A stretch of 64,000 bases of DNA from Devosia sp. (GTDB taxonomy: Bacteria; Pseudomonadota; Alphaproteobacteria; Rhizobiales; Devosiaceae): NCBI RefSeq assembly GCF_017744655.1, contig NZ_JAGIAW010000002.1:62001-126000 (forward strand), read 5' to 3'. How positions within the stretch are numbered: the stretch's first letter is position 1; every line of letters starts with the position of its first letter. A program made the position numbers and the translations under genes. Under the pieces are notes generated by a model. That model was not told the DNA's origin, ran no database searches, and saw only the letters and a program-made list of their open reading frames with translations. Below, one piece after another: positions 38,704 through 50,964 of this stretch.

Positions 38704-39328
38704 CCAGTCGCGCCTTGGGCGCAAAGCCCTCGGGGCCAGGTTGCAATGCCAAAAGATCGACGCCCATTTCCTGGCGGAAGCGCGTCACCGATGCCAGTGC
38801 CAGCCTGCCCAGCGCTGTGACGTCTTTTCGCATCACCGCATCATTGAGCGCGGCATGCTCCACAAGGAAGCGCAGGATATAGCCCTCGGCCATCTCTTGC
38901 TTCTGCAGATTGTTGAGCGCGCGAAAGTTCGCATCCGCCGCCATGGATGCCTGGAGCTGCGCCCGGATGGGCGCATTGTCCACCTTGAAATTGTAGCGCG
39001 CATTGGCCGTCACCCAATTCAGCACCCAATAGGCGGTGAGGGCATCGACCACGTTGCCAGTCTTGAGCCCGTCTGCGGCCACAAGGTCCTGCCAGATGTC
39101 GAGGGCGGGGCGCTCGGCAAAGGCGGCTGCGAGATTGTTCCGGGCCTCGGCGCTGACGCTCCAGCGGATATTGTCGAGAAACTGGCGCTGAATACGCGCT
39201 GAAATTATCGCCGAAGCCGGATAGCTCGTATCATAGGGAGCGGCAGAAGCTGAATTGTCCTGCGCCAAAGCCAGGCCCGGCAAAAAGATAAGAGCGGCCA
39301 ACAGGCCCAAAAGTCGTTTCACAGGCAA
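38684..39328 (-). CDS. secreted protein of unknown function, 214 aa
   Basis: Signal peptide; ...NVVDALTAYWVLNWVTANARYNFKVD...; overlaps the cobT 3' end. Confidence 0.6.
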   Translation of the reverse strand: MPVKRLLGLLAALIFLPGLALAQDNSASAAPYDTSYPASAIISARIQRQFLDNIRWSVSAEARNNLAAAFAERPALDIWQDLVAADGLKTGNVVDALTAYWVLNWVTANARYNFKVDNAPIRAQLQASMAADANFRALNNLQKQEMAEGYILRFLVEHAALNDAVMRKDVTALGRLALASVTRFRQEMGVDLLALQPGPEGFAPKARLANPAGD

Positions 39329-39392
39329 ATACCCCCAATCGCCGCAAAGAAGCTGGCGATGAGGGCAAATTTGGGACGTGACCGCGGCCCGA

Positions 39393-40919
<1,527 letters not shown>

Positions 40920-41198
40920 GAACGGTACTCATTACTAACTCACGCAATGGCAACGGCCATCGCAACGCTCGGTGCTGAAGTTAGGCGAGGCGTGGTTAAC
41001 ACCCCGTGAAATTCGAGCTTTGATCGCGGCTTGATCGATGCGAAACGGGCCAGTGCCTGGTTAATCCTCCCTTACCAGTGATAATACGAGTGCGTGACGC
41101 AATTTTATTGCGCCATGAACGCCGATATGGCAGTTTCCGCTGCGTACGTGCCCCAAAAATCGTCAATAAGAAAAATCTGATTTCAAAGAGAGGGCCTG

Positions 41199-41684
41199 AT
41201 GGCACTGGACAAGATCGACCGCAAGATACTGACGCTCCTGCAAAAAGACGCAACCATGCCGGTCGCCGAGATCGGCCGCAAGGTTGGCCTCTCCACGACG
41301 CCCTGCTGGCGGCGTATCCAGAAGATGGAAGAAGACGGCGTCATCCAGCGGCGCGTGGCCGTGCTCGACCCCAACAAGGTCAATGTCGGCGTGACGGTCT
41401 TTGTCTCGGTCAAGACCAATGAGCACAACGAAGCCTGGATGCGCAAATTCTCCGGCGTCATCGACGAATTCCCCGAGGTCGTTGAGTTCTATCGCATGAG
41501 CGGCGATGTCGATTATCTGATGCGCGTCGTTGTGCCCGATATCCAGGCCTATGATGCCTTCTACAAGCGGCTCATCAGCAAGATCAACCTGACCGATGTC
41601 AGCTCGGCCTTCGCCATGGGCCAAATCAAATATACCACGGCCCTGCCGCTCGATTTTGCCATCGTCGTGGACGACGACAAGTAA
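41199..41684 (+). CDS. Lrp/AsnC-family transcriptional regulator
   Basis: LDKIDRKILTLLQKDATMPVAEIGRKVGLSTTPCWRRIQKMEEDGVI. Confidence 0.93.
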   Translation: MALDKIDRKILTLLQKDATMPVAEIGRKVGLSTTPCWRRIQKMEEDGVIQRRVAVLDPNKVNVGVTVFVSVKTNEHNEAWMRKFSGVIDEFPEVVEFYRMSGDVDYLMRVVVPDIQAYDAFYKRLISKINLTDVSSAFAMGQIKYTTALPLDFAIVVDDDK

Positions 41685-41688
41685 AACC

Positions 41689-42093
41689 ATGCTGCTCGGG
41701 TTCGAACATGTCGGCATGACCGTCTCGGACATGGACCGGGCGATCGCCTTTTACTGCGATCTCCTGGGGTTGCGCCTCGTGCTGCGCAAAAGCGCCGATC
41801 GCGGCGAACTGGCCTTCCTCGATACCGGCTCGGGCATGCTCGAAGTGTTTGCGCCGTCGGCGGCGTTGGTCGACCGCTTTCGTGATGTGCCGCTGCATGA
41901 AGCAGGCTTGCGGCACCTCACCTTCGCCTTTTCTGACATGGACGAGATCGTCACGCGGCTGGGCGCGGCCGGCTTTCCGACGGTCGAAGGGCCGCGGCCG
42001 GCGCGCAATTCCACGCTTCTCAAGCAACTCGCCTTCGTCCGCGATCCCGATGGCATTCTGGTGGAACTGGTGGAGCGCGGCGAGGGGCGCTAG
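41689..42093 (+). CDS. VOC-family (glyoxalase-fold) protein
   Basis: [27 protein letters not shown]...[14 protein letters not shown]. Confidence 0.85.
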   Translation: MLLGFEHVGMTVSDMDRAIAFYCDLLGLRLVLRKSADRGELAFLDTGSGMLEVFAPSAALVDRFRDVPLHEAGLRHLTFAFSDMDEIVTRLGAAGFPTVEGPRPARNSTLLKQLAFVRDPDGILVELVERGEGR

Positions 42094-43106
42094 CCGCCTG
42101 TCACGCTCATATGGCGCGCCACGGCCGGCGCGCCCGAACTGCCGCGATCGAGCACGAAATCATGGCCCTTCGGCTTGATCAGCATGGCTTGATCGAGCGC
42201 CGCGTCGAGCGCCGCCGGCCCGCCGTCACGCAGCGCATCGCGCAGGTTCACCTGGTCTTCCTGCCCCAGGCACAGGAAAAGTTGCCCCGTCGCCGTCAAC
42301 CGCACCCGATTGCAGCTCTCGCAGAAATTGTGGCTCATCGGCGTGATGAAGCCGAGCACGCCGCCGGTTTCGGCAACGTGCACATAGCGCGCCGGGCCGC
42401 CCGTGCGCTTGTCGAGCCGCGTCAGCGTATAGCGCCGCGCCAGCCGATCATGCAGTTCCCGCAGCGGCAGATAGCTGTCGACGCGGTCGATTCCAACCTC
42501 ACCCAGCGGCATGCCCTCTATGAGCGTCAACCCCATGCCCCGGCCATGGGCCCAGGCCATCATCGGCTCGATCTCGTCGTCATTGACGCCCCGCATCGCC
42601 ACCATGTTAATCTTGATCGCGAGGCCCGCTGCCTGCGCGGCCTCGATCCCCGCCATGACGTCGGGCAGGCGTCCTCTTCGGGTAATGGCAGTAAACCGCT
42701 CTGCGTCGAGCGTATCGAGCGAAACATTGATCCGCCGCACCCCGGCCGCAAAAAGCCCCTCGGCATGCTTGGCCAGTTGGCTGCCATTGGTGGTGACGGT
42801 CAGCTCTTCGAGACCCGAGCCGATCTTGGCCCCAAGGCTCTTCACCAGATCCATGATGTCGCGCCGCACCAGCGGCTCGCCGCCGGTCAGCCGGATCTTG
42901 GTCGTCCCCCGCGCGACGAAAGCCGAGGCAATCGTCTCGACTTCCTCAAAACTCAGCACGTCTTTCTTGGGCAGAAAGACCATGTCTTCCGCCATACAGT
43001 AGACGCAACGGAAATCGCAGCGGTCCGTCACCGAAATGCGCAAATAGCTTATCGTCCGGCCATAGCGGTCGATGAGCGGTCGGGACGGAAGGAAAGGCGC
43101 GTTCAT
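42090..43106 (-). CDS. moaA: GTP 3',8-cyclase MoaA
   Basis: [20 protein letters not shown] radical SAM CX3CX2[26 protein letters not shown]. Confidence 0.95.
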   Translation of the reverse strand: MNAPFLPSRPLIDRYGRTISYLRISVTDRCDFRCVYCMAEDMVFLPKKDVLSFEEVETIASAFVARGTTKIRLTGGEPLVRRDIMDLVKSLGAKIGSGLEELTVTTNGSQLAKHAEGLFAAGVRRINVSLDTLDAERFTAITRRGRLPDVMAGIEAAQAAGLAIKINMVAMRGVNDDEIEPMMAWAHGRGMGLTLIEGMPLGEVGIDRVDSYLPLRELHDRLARRYTLTRLDKRTGGPARYVHVAETGGVLGFITPMSHNFCESCNRVRLTATGQLFLCLGQEDQVNLRDALRDGGPAALDAALDQAMLIKPKGHDFVLDRGSSGAPAVARHMSVTGG

Positions 43107-43179
43107 GAGACTATTGTAAGTGCAGACGCGGCCAATTGGAATTCCCATCTCGGTGTGTCGAGGCTCTAGGCCTCCAAAA

Positions 43180-43204
43180 CAAAAAAGGCCGCCGAAGCGA
43201 CCTC
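43180..43204 (-). terminator. intrinsic terminator downstream of the L,D-transpeptidase
   Basis: Minus strand AGGTCGC-TTCG-GCGGCCT followed by TTTTT. Confidence 0.7.
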
Positions 43205-43230
43205 TTTCAAAATTCTATGCCGAGATAATC

Positions 43231-43824
43231 TCAGTGATTGACGACGATCCGGGCGCCAACCTTCACGCGCTCGTAAAGGTCGGTCACGTCGTCATTGGTC
43301 AGACGGATGCAGCCCGAAGAGACGGCCTGGCCGATGGACCACGGTTCAGAAGTGCCGTGCACGCGATAGAGGGTCGAACCGATATAGAGGGCGCGGGCAC
43401 CAAGCGGATTGTCCGGGCCGCCGGGCATATAGGCCGGAAGGTCGGGAACGCGCTTGCGCATCTGCGGGGGCGGGGTCCAGCCGGGCCACTCGGCCTTGCG
43501 GGTGATGCGGTGGGTACCGGACCAGGTGAAACCATCGCGGCCGACGCCGATGCCGTAACGCATGGCCTTGCCACCTTCGAGTACGAGATAGAGACGGCGT
43601 TCGCCGGTCTCGACCACAATCGTGCCGACCGCATAATTGGTATCGTAGTCGACGATCTGCTTCTTGACCGGGCTGCCGCCGCGGCTACGCGTAGCCACAA
43701 CGGAGGGTTCTTCCCAGGTATTGGTATCGGGATTGTAGACGCGGGCGGCCTGGCTTGGCACGGCCATGCCCACCGCCAACAGGATCGACAGCACCACGGC
43801 CATAGCCGCTTTCATAAACTTCAT
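43231..43824 (-). CDS. L,D-transpeptidase (YkuD)
   Basis: Signal peptide; RVHGTSEPWSIGQAVSSGCIRLTNDDVTDLY (HGT...SSGCIR). Confidence 0.92.
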   Translation of the reverse strand: MKFMKAAMAVVLSILLAVGMAVPSQAARVYNPDTNTWEEPSVVATRSRGGSPVKKQIVDYDTNYAVGTIVVETGERRLYLVLEGGKAMRYGIGVGRDGFTWSGTHRITRKAEWPGWTPPPQMRKRVPDLPAYMPGGPDNPLGARALYIGSTLYRVHGTSEPWSIGQAVSSGCIRLTNDDVTDLYERVKVGARIVVNH

Positions 43825-44075
43825 GCTCTTCCAGGCCTCTGAATGAATGCGGCTCAATGATTCGGGTGACCGCAAGTAATGCCGCTATTTACATTTCCGC
43901 AATTTAGTCGAGAAGGGTTAACAGTCACCTTTTCGCCACATCCGTGGCACCCGTGCCTTATTGTGTTGCGGAGCCGCTACAGTCGCTATTCACCAATGCG
44001 TGAACGCCCGGGTTTGCAAGGCTTGACAGCATGGTCCCAGACCCTGCATCACGCTTGCATATTAGCGAGGTGCCA

Positions 44076-44774
44076 ATGTCTGAAGATCTCAAGCGCGAAG
44101 CAGCGGCGCGAGCCATCGAAGACGTTCGCCCCGGCATGCGTCTGGGGCTTGGCACCGGCTCTACCGCTCGTCATTTCGTCGACCTCCTCGGCGGCAAGGT
44201 TGCCCAGGGTCTGGACGTGATCTGCGTACCGACCTCCGAAGTCACAGCCCGCCAGGCCGAGGGCCTCGGCATCCCGCTGTCAGACCTCGATCGGCTGGGT
44301 CGGCTCGACCTGACGGTCGATGGCGCCGACGAACTCGACGCCGATCTCAACCTGATCAAGGGCGGTGGCGGTGCGCTGCTGCGCGAAAAGATCGTCGCGG
44401 CGGCTTCCGATATCATGATCGTGATTGCCGACAGCACTAAGGTGGTTGAGGCTCTCGGCCGCTTTCCGCTGCCCATCGAAGTCAATCGTTTCGGCCTCGG
44501 CGCCACCCGCCACGCCGTCAATGCTGTCATCAAGGCGCATGGGGCCGAAGGCGGGCTGAAGCTGCGCGGTGAAGACAAGGGCGAAGTCTTCCTTACCGAT
44601 GGCGGACACCTGATCCTCGATGCTTTTTTTGGCCGCATTTCGCAGCCAGAAGCGCTTTCACGCGATCTGCTCGACATTCCGGGAGTGGTCCAGCACGGAC
44701 TTTTTCTCAATATGTGCAGCAAGGCTTATGTGGCAGCGCCCGATGGCGTAAAAACACTTTTCAAGGGCAAATGA
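44076..44774 (+). CDS. rpiA: ribose-5-phosphate isomerase A
   Basis: [41 protein letters not shown]. Confidence 0.95.
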   Translation: MSEDLKREAAARAIEDVRPGMRLGLGTGSTARHFVDLLGGKVAQGLDVICVPTSEVTARQAEGLGIPLSDLDRLGRLDLTVDGADELDADLNLIKGGGGALLREKIVAAASDIMIVIADSTKVVEALGRFPLPIEVNRFGLGATRHAVNAVIKAHGAEGGLKLRGEDKGEVFLTDGGHLILDAFFGRISQPEALSRDLLDIPGVVQHGLFLNMCSKAYVAAPDGVKTLFKGK

Positions 44775-44806
44775 CGTCAGCCCGCAACAGACAGATGGGG
44801 AACCGG

Positions 44807-45322
44807 ATGAACAGGGATTTTATGCGCGGCGCCAAGGCGATCTTCGCGGCCGTGGTGACTGCCAGCATGATTGGCCTCGCAGCCCCCGCCTTCGCGCAGG
44901 AAGTGCCGCCCGAACAGTTGGCGCTGGCGCGCAAGTATATCGACCTGACCGATCGCGGCGGTGTCTATGAAGTCACCATCGTCGAGACCGGCGTCGAGGC
45001 GATGCAGCAGATCGTCACCCAGAACCCTGAGATCATCGATCAGACCAATGCTGCGATCACCAAGGTCATCGAGGAATATCGCGGTCGCAAGGGTGAGCTT
45101 CTCGATCAGTTCGCCCGCGTCTATGCCCTGCGCTTCACCTCCGAAGAATTGCAGTCCATCGTGGCCTTCTACGAGACCCCGACCGGCCAGAAGCTGGCTC
45201 AGGCCAATTCCGAGATCAACACCGATCTCCAGCGCGTCATGCAGGTCTTCTCGAACAACCTCAAGCGCGAATTCTTCGCCAAGGTCCGCGCCGAGCTGCG
45301 CGCCCAGAACATCGAAATCTGA
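44807..45322 (+). CDS. secreted DUF2059-type protein
   Basis: Signal peptide, FTSEELQSIVAFYETPTGQKLAQANSEI. Confidence 0.85.
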   Translation: MNRDFMRGAKAIFAAVVTASMIGLAAPAFAQEVPPEQLALARKYIDLTDRGGVYEVTIVETGVEAMQQIVTQNPEIIDQTNAAITKVIEEYRGRKGELLDQFARVYALRFTSEELQSIVAFYETPTGQKLAQANSEINTDLQRVMQVFSNNLKREFFAKVRAELRAQNIEI

Positions 45323-45344
45323 TCGATCACCTCTGCCGACCATT

Positions 45345-45374
45345 GACCCCGCCAATGTGCGGGGTCTTTTTTTG
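45345..45374 (+). terminator. intrinsic terminator
   Basis: GACCCCGC-CAATGT-GCGGGGTC-TTTTTTT. Confidence 0.93.
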
Positions 45375-45396
45375 TGCGCAACAGACGCCTAGATAT

Positions 45397-45412
45397 ATCG
45401 TCAATTGACGAT
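45397..45412. promoter_or_regulatory. 16-bp perfect palindrome upstream of gor
   Basis: ATCGTCAATTGACGAT. Confidence 0.55.
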
Positions 45413-45431
45413 GAATGATGTGGGGACTTCC

Positions 45432-46808
45432 ATGGCTTACGACTACGATCTTCTGGTGATCGGTGCCGGCTCCGGCGGCGTGCGCGCGGCGCGTATGTCG
45501 GCAACCTATGGTGCCAAGGTGGCCATCATCGAGGAGTTCCGTGTCGGCGGCACCTGCGTCATCCGCGGCTGCGTCCCCAAAAAGCTCTATGTCTATGCCT
45601 CGCGCTTTGCCGATCAGTTCGATCTTGCCCCCAGCTTCGGCTGGCAGGTCGATGCATCATTCGATTGGCCGGCCCTGGTCGCTGCCAAGGAAAAGGAAAT
45701 CACCCGGCTCGAAGCGGCCTATACCGCCAATCTCGAAAAGCCCGGCGTCGAAATCATCAAGGAGCGTGCCGTTGTCACCGGCCCCAATAGCATCAAGCTT
45801 CTGGGTTCGGGTCGCGAGCTGACAGCGGAGCGCCTGCTGATCGCCACCGGCTCGCATCCCCATATTCCCGATGTTCCCGGCGCCGAATTCGGCATCACCT
45901 CCAACGAAGCCTTCGATCTGCCGACCCTGCCTAAAACCATTCTTATCGAGGGCGGTGGTTATATCGCGGTGGAGTTTGCCACCATCTTCGCGGGCCTCGG
46001 CGTCGATACGACGCTGATCTATCGCGGTGACCGCGTATTGCGCGGCTTCGATGAAGATATGCGGATCGGTCTTGAAGCAGGCCTCACCACCCGCGGCGTC
46101 AGACTGATCTATCAGACCACCGTCGCCTCCCTCGCCAAGATGGGTGACGCCGTCCACGCCACCTTTAGCGATGGCGTCACCGCCCCCTTTGACGCGGTCA
46201 TGTTCGCCACCGGCCGTCGCGCCAACACCAATGGCCTCGGTCTCGAAACCGCCAACGTAAAACTCAACGACGATGGCAGCGTCGCCGTGGACGCCTATTC
46301 GCAAAGCTCTGCACCCTCGGTCTATGCCGTCGGCGATGTCACCGGTCGCGCCCAGCTCACCCCGGTCGCCATCCGCGAAGGCTGGTACTTCGCCGAGACG
46401 GTCTACAACAACAAGCCCCTGGCGGTTGACCACTCGATCATCCCGACCGCCGTTTTCAGCGAGCCCGAAATCGGCGTCGTCGGCCTCAACGAAGAAGAAG
46501 CAGCGACCCATGGTGACATCGACGTCTATGTCGCCCGTTTCCGGCCCATGCAGAATACGCTGTCCACCAAGACTGAGCGCATGGTCCTAAAACTCATCAC
46601 CGAAAAGGACGAGGGTAAGGTCCTCGGCGTCCACATCCTCGGGCCCAGCGCCGCCGAGATGATCCAGCTCGTTGGCATTGCCGTCGGCATGGGCGCCACC
46701 AAGGCCGATTTCGACCGCACCATCGCGCTTCACCCCTCCGCTGCCGAAGAACTCGTGACCTTCAAGGCCCCGAGCTACACCTATCGGAACGGCAAGAAGA
46801 CGTCTTAG
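45432..46808 (+). CDS. gor: glutathione-disulfide reductase
   Basis: YDLLVIGAGSGGVRAARMSA...GGTCVIRGCVPKKLYVYASRF; start could be 45405. Confidence 0.93.
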   Translation: MAYDYDLLVIGAGSGGVRAARMSATYGAKVAIIEEFRVGGTCVIRGCVPKKLYVYASRFADQFDLAPSFGWQVDASFDWPALVAAKEKEITRLEAAYTANLEKPGVEIIKERAVVTGPNSIKLLGSGRELTAERLLIATGSHPHIPDVPGAEFGITSNEAFDLPTLPKTILIEGGGYIAVEFATIFAGLGVDTTLIYRGDRVLRGFDEDMRIGLEAGLTTRGVRLIYQTTVASLAKMGDAVHATFSDGVTAPFDAVMFATGRRANTNGLGLETANVKLNDDGSVAVDAYSQSSAPSVYAVGDVTGRAQLTPVAIREGWYFAETVYNNKPLAVDHSIIPTAVFSEPEIGVVGLNEEEAATHGDIDVYVARFRPMQNTLSTKTERMVLKLITEKDEGKVLGVHILGPSAAEMIQLVGIAVGMGATKADFDRTIALHPSAAEELVTFKAPSYTYRNGKKTS

Positions 46809-46875
46809 GCCTGCTTAGGCCTTGGCAGGGCCCGCGTGGCTTGGTAGACCGCCCGCACCCTAGGAATGCCCCCGG

Positions 46876-48267
46876 GTGAGCGAGATGACCATGACCACGT
46901 GGACCCCCAATAGCTGGCGCGAAAAGCCGATCAAGCAGGTTCCTGCCTATCCCGATCCGGCGGCTCTCGCCGAAGCCGAACGCCAGCTCTCGACCTTTCC
47001 CCCGCTGGTCTTTGCCGGCGAAGCCCGTGAGCTGAAGTCTCGTCTCGCCGCCGTTGCCCGTGGTGAAGCCTTCCTGCTGCAGGGCGGCGATTGCGCCGAA
47101 AGCTTTGCCGAGCATGGCGCGGATCACATCCGCGACTTCTTCCGCGTCTTCCTGCAGATGGCTGTTGTCCTGACCCACGGCGCCTCCAAGCCCGTGGTAA
47201 AAGTCGGCCGCGTCGCCGGTCAGTTCGCAAAACCCCGCTCGGCCGATACCGAAATCATTGACGGCGTCGAGCTGCCGAGCTATCGCGGCGACATCATCAA
47301 TGCCATCGAGTTCAACGAGGCCGCACGCGTCCCTGATCCCGATCGCATGCTGCAGGCCTATCGCCAGTCCGCCGCGACGCTCAATCTGCTGCGCGCCTTC
47401 TCCATGGGCGGATATGCCGAACTGACGCGCATCCACGAATGGACCATGGGCTTCATGAAGGGGTCCAACTGGAACGTCCGCTTCGAGGAAGTCGCCAAGA
47501 AAATCGACGACGCCATCACCTTCATGGCGGCCCTCGGCCTCAACCCGGAAAACACCCCGGCGCTGAAGCAGACCAGTTTCTACACCAGCCACGAAGCCCT
47601 GCTGCTTGGCTATGAAGAAGCCCTGACCCGCCGCGATTCCCTCACCAACAATTGGTACGCGACCTCGGGCCACATGCTCTGGATCGGCGATCGCACCCGC
47701 CAGCCCGATGCAGCGCATGTCGAATATTTTGCCGGCATTCACAATCCCATCGGCATCAAGTGTGGCCCGAGCCTTGCCAGCGACGATCTGCTGCGCCTCC
47801 TCGACCGGCTCAACCCGACCGACGAAGCCGGCCGCATTACCCTGATCTCGCGCTTCGGCGCCGAAAAGGTGCACGAGCATCTGCCGCGCCTCATCGAGAC
47901 CGTCCAGAAGGCCGGCCGCACCGTCGTCTGGTGCTGCGACCCGATGCACGGCAATACGATCAAGGCGTCGACCGGCTACAAGACTCGCCCCTTCGATCGC
48001 GTCCTCACCGAGGTGCGCAACTTCTTCGACGTGCACCGCGAAATGGGCACCTATGCCGGCGGCGTGCATATCGAGATGACCGGCGACGACGTCACCGAAT
48101 GCGTTGGCGGCCTCTCGGCCGTCACCGAAACCACCCTGGCCGATCGCTACAACACCTATTGCGACCCCCGCCTTAATGCGAGCCAGGCGCTGGAATTGGC
48201 CTTCCTCGTCGCTGAGGAAGTGCACTCGCAAAAGCCTCCCGTTCAGCGCCGCGCTGCCGGCGAATAG
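46876..48267 (+). CDS. aroG: class II 3-deoxy-7-phosphoheptulonate synthase
   Basis: [56 protein letters not shown] start. Confidence 0.93.
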   Translation: MSEMTMTTWTPNSWREKPIKQVPAYPDPAALAEAERQLSTFPPLVFAGEARELKSRLAAVARGEAFLLQGGDCAESFAEHGADHIRDFFRVFLQMAVVLTHGASKPVVKVGRVAGQFAKPRSADTEIIDGVELPSYRGDIINAIEFNEAARVPDPDRMLQAYRQSAATLNLLRAFSMGGYAELTRIHEWTMGFMKGSNWNVRFEEVAKKIDDAITFMAALGLNPENTPALKQTSFYTSHEALLLGYEEALTRRDSLTNNWYATSGHMLWIGDRTRQPDAAHVEYFAGIHNPIGIKCGPSLASDDLLRLLDRLNPTDEAGRITLISRFGAEKVHEHLPRLIETVQKAGRTVVWCCDPMHGNTIKASTGYKTRPFDRVLTEVRNFFDVHREMGTYAGGVHIEMTGDDVTECVGGLSAVTETTLADRYNTYCDPRLNASQALELAFLVAEEVHSQKPPVQRRAAGE

Positions 48268-48295
48268 TTCTCGGCTCCATTGGTGAACCCAAATA

Positions 48296-48335
48296 AGGGC
48301 CGCGCGTTCATTATGGGCTGCGCGGCCTTTTCTTT
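48296..48335 (+). terminator. intrinsic terminator after DAHP synthase
   Basis: GGCCGCGC...GCGCGGCC followed by TTTTCTTT. Confidence 0.85.
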
Positions 48336-48381
48336 GCCCGCATCCGGGCACAGGATAGTGGTCCGCTAAGGTGAGTAGGTA

Positions 48382-50307
48382 ATGCCGAGATCTCTGTTTC
48401 CCCACGCCGCGCCCGAAACTCGAGCCGCGCTTGAACGAGACCCGACAGTCAAGTTGTTGAATGATTATGACTGGACCCAGAACCCCCTGGGGCCTATCCC
48501 GGACTGGCCCGACAGCCTCAAGGGCGCCGTAAGGCTCATGATGGTCGCCTCAACCCCCATGGTCATGCTGGTGGGGTATCAGGGTATTCTGATCTACAAT
48601 AATGCCTATGCGGTGTTCGCTGGACAACGCCACCCCGCCATTTTCGGCATGCCGGCGCTCGAAGCCTGGCCAGAGATCGCCGAGTTCAATCGCGTCAATA
48701 TGGAGCGTGGTCTCAGCGGCGAATCCTGGATGCTTCGAGATCAGGAACTGGTGCTGAGTCGTCACGGGCAACCTGAATCTGCCTGGATGGACCTCCACTA
48801 TAGTCCCATAGCCGGCGACGACGGGCTGTCCATGGGCACCCTCTGCGTCGTCCATGAAACCACCGATCGGATCCTCACAGAAAAGGCATTGATGCGAAGC
48901 GAGGAGCGCCTGTCACTGGCACTGTCGAGTTCGGCATTGGTCGGTACCTGGGATTGGGACGTCATCAACAATGTCGTGACAGCTGATGACCGTTTTGCTC
49001 GCCTCTTCAATATCGACTCCCAGGTAGCCGGCCTCGGCGCGCCGCTTGAGCAATATTTGTTGGCCATCGAGCACGAAGACTTGCCGCGCGTGAATGCTGA
49101 ATTGCAGCAAGCGATTGTCGACGGCAGCGAGTTCCGCAGCGAATATCGCGTGGTCGGCGGAGATGGCGTTCGTCGCTGGCTAATGGTGTCGGGCCGTCCG
49201 CGCAAGGATGGCGAGGGTCGGGTCTATCGCTTTCCGGGCGTGGCCATCGACATCACTGATCAGCGACGCGCCGCCGAGGCCCTCGCCAAGAGCGAGCTCG
49301 AATTCCGCACCCTGGCCGACACGATGCCGCAAATGGTCTGGGCCACCCGCCCCGATGGATTTCACGACTACTACAACGCTCGCTGGTACGATTTCACCGG
49401 CGTGCCCTTCGGTTCGACCAATGGCGAGGGTTGGAATGACATGTTCCATCCCGACGATCAGGAGCGCGCCTGGCGCCTCTGGCGTCACTCGCTGGAAACC
49501 GGCGAGCCCTACCAGATCGAATACCGCCTGCGCCACCACAGCGGCGAATATCGCTGGACTTTGGGACGGGCGCTACCGGTTCGCGATGCGACGGACCAGA
49601 TTATTCGGTGGATTGGCACCTGTACCGATATCCATGACTCGCGCCTCGCTGCCGAGGAGCGCGAATTGGTGGCGCAGGAGTTGAGCCATCGCATCAAGAA
49701 TATTTTCGCCGTCCTCACCGGCATCGTCTCGCTCTCCGCCCGCGGCCAGCCCGAGGTAAAGCCTTTCGCCGAGCAGTTGCGGCAGCGCATCTTCGCGCTC
49801 GGCGAGGCGCATGACTTCGTCCGCCCGCAAAACTACCTCTCCGCCAGCAAGACGGGGCAGGGGACGCTCTCGGCACTCGTCACCCGCCTGATGCGCCCCT
49901 ATGAAGGCGAAGATGGCGAAAACCGCGTCCGCTATTCGGGCGAAGATACGATCATCGACGATGCTGCTGCGACCCCGCTGGCGCTGCTCTTCCACGAACT
50001 GGCGACCAACGCGGCCAAATATGGTGCCTTGAGCCGGCCCGATGGCTGGACGAGCCTTTCCGGCCGCACCGATGGGGAACGATTCCATCTGACCTGGAAA
50101 GAGCACGGCGGACCCGAGATCGCCGAACCGAGCCAGCTATCCGGCTTCGGCTCCAAGCTCATCGAGCTATCCGTAAGCGGTCAGCTTCGCGGCGAGATCG
50201 AACGCTTCTGGGAAAAGGATGGTCTGCGGGTCGAACTGTCCCTGCCGCTCGCCGCGCTTACGCGGTCCAGCCGGCTGCGCTCGACCGAAAAGGCCGAAGA
50301 CGCATAG
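48382..50307 (+). CDS. multi-PAS HWE-family histidine kinase
   Basis: PAS repeats; AQELSHRIKNIFAVLTGIVSLSARGQPE; FHELATNAAKYGALS; GFGSKLIELSVSGQLRGE. Confidence 0.9.
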   Translation: MPRSLFPHAAPETRAALERDPTVKLLNDYDWTQNPLGPIPDWPDSLKGAVRLMMVASTPMVMLVGYQGILIYNNAYAVFAGQRHPAIFGMPALEAWPEIAEFNRVNMERGLSGESWMLRDQELVLSRHGQPESAWMDLHYSPIAGDDGLSMGTLCVVHETTDRILTEKALMRSEERLSLALSSSALVGTWDWDVINNVVTADDRFARLFNIDSQVAGLGAPLEQYLLAIEHEDLPRVNAELQQAIVDGSEFRSEYRVVGGDGVRRWLMVSGRPRKDGEGRVYRFPGVAIDITDQRRAAEALAKSELEFRTLADTMPQMVWATRPDGFHDYYNARWYDFTGVPFGSTNGEGWNDMFHPDDQERAWRLWRHSLETGEPYQIEYRLRHHSGEYRWTLGRALPVRDATDQIIRWIGTCTDIHDSRLAAEERELVAQELSHRIKNIFAVLTGIVSLSARGQPEVKPFAEQLRQRIFALGEAHDFVRPQNYLSASKTGQGTLSALVTRLMRPYEGEDGENRVRYSGEDTIIDDAAATPLALLFHELATNAAKYGALSRPDGWTSLSGRTDGERFHLTWKEHGGPEIAEPSQLSGFGSKLIELSVSGQLRGEIERFWEKDGLRVELSLPLAALTRSSRLRSTEKAEDA

Positions 50308-50315
50308 GCAGGCGT

Positions 50316-50741
50316 TCAGGTCGCGATGGGATTGTCGTTCGACCAGTCAAAAAGCTTGAGGCGCCGCGGCGGATTGGCTTCCGCGGCCGCACGCCGCGCC
50401 ACGGCATAGTCGACGACGTCGCGCAGGTCTCTCTCGGCAATCGGCTTTGAAACCACGCCGATTGTGCCGGGCACGCCACTGCCGAGCTGAGCGGGGTTGG
50501 CGGTAATGAAAATGACACTTGCGCCATGTGTCTGGGCCAAAATCTTGCCAATCTCGATACCCGTCGGCCCATCGCGCAGGTTGAGGTCGACGAGGGCGAC
50601 TTCGGTATCGCCGGCAAAACGCAGGGCACTCTTCTTGTCGGCGGCAATGCCGACTGGATCGTGGCCCATTTCGGCTACGACCTGTTCGATTTCGGAAGCG
50701 ACGAAAATTTCGTCTTCAACAATGAGAATACGGCACGACAT
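50316..50741 (-). CDS. single-domain response regulator
   Basis: MSCRILIVEDEIFVASEIEQVV, VALVDLNLRDGPTGIEI; convergent with the HWE kinase. Confidence 0.85.
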   Translation of the reverse strand: MSCRILIVEDEIFVASEIEQVVAEMGHDPVGIAADKKSALRFAGDTEVALVDLNLRDGPTGIEIGKILAQTHGASVIFITANPAQLGSGVPGTIGVVSKPIAERDLRDVVDYAVARRAAAEANPPRRLKLFDWSNDNPIAT

Positions 50742-50964
50742 CACAAAACTGGCTTCTGAGAAAACTTCATTCGAACCGATCCAACTCCTCACGCGCCGCC
50801 TCGGTTGCATGCGAACCAGGCAATGGAGGCCTGCCAACGGTATTTTCGGTCAAGGAAGTTACCAAAGCCCCAATCACGCCAACATGTAACTTAGCGGAAC
50901 ATTAACCCTAATCATTCACAAACGTTCCACGATGCTTAACGGTAAAACCGATCGGGAGTGTGTG

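Noticed and set aside
46809-46875. Possible aromatic leader peptide before DAHP synthase (GTG GCT TGG TAG)
   Set aside because: Only three codons with one Trp and no clear SD or hairpin set.
46762-48405. 547-aa minus-strand ORF
   Set aside because: Antisense to class II DAHP synthase.
50896-50926. GGAAC...CGTT resembling an EcfG (general stress sigma) promoter upstream of the outer-membrane protein
   Set aside because: The spacer is 22 nt, longer than the 16-17 nt expected.
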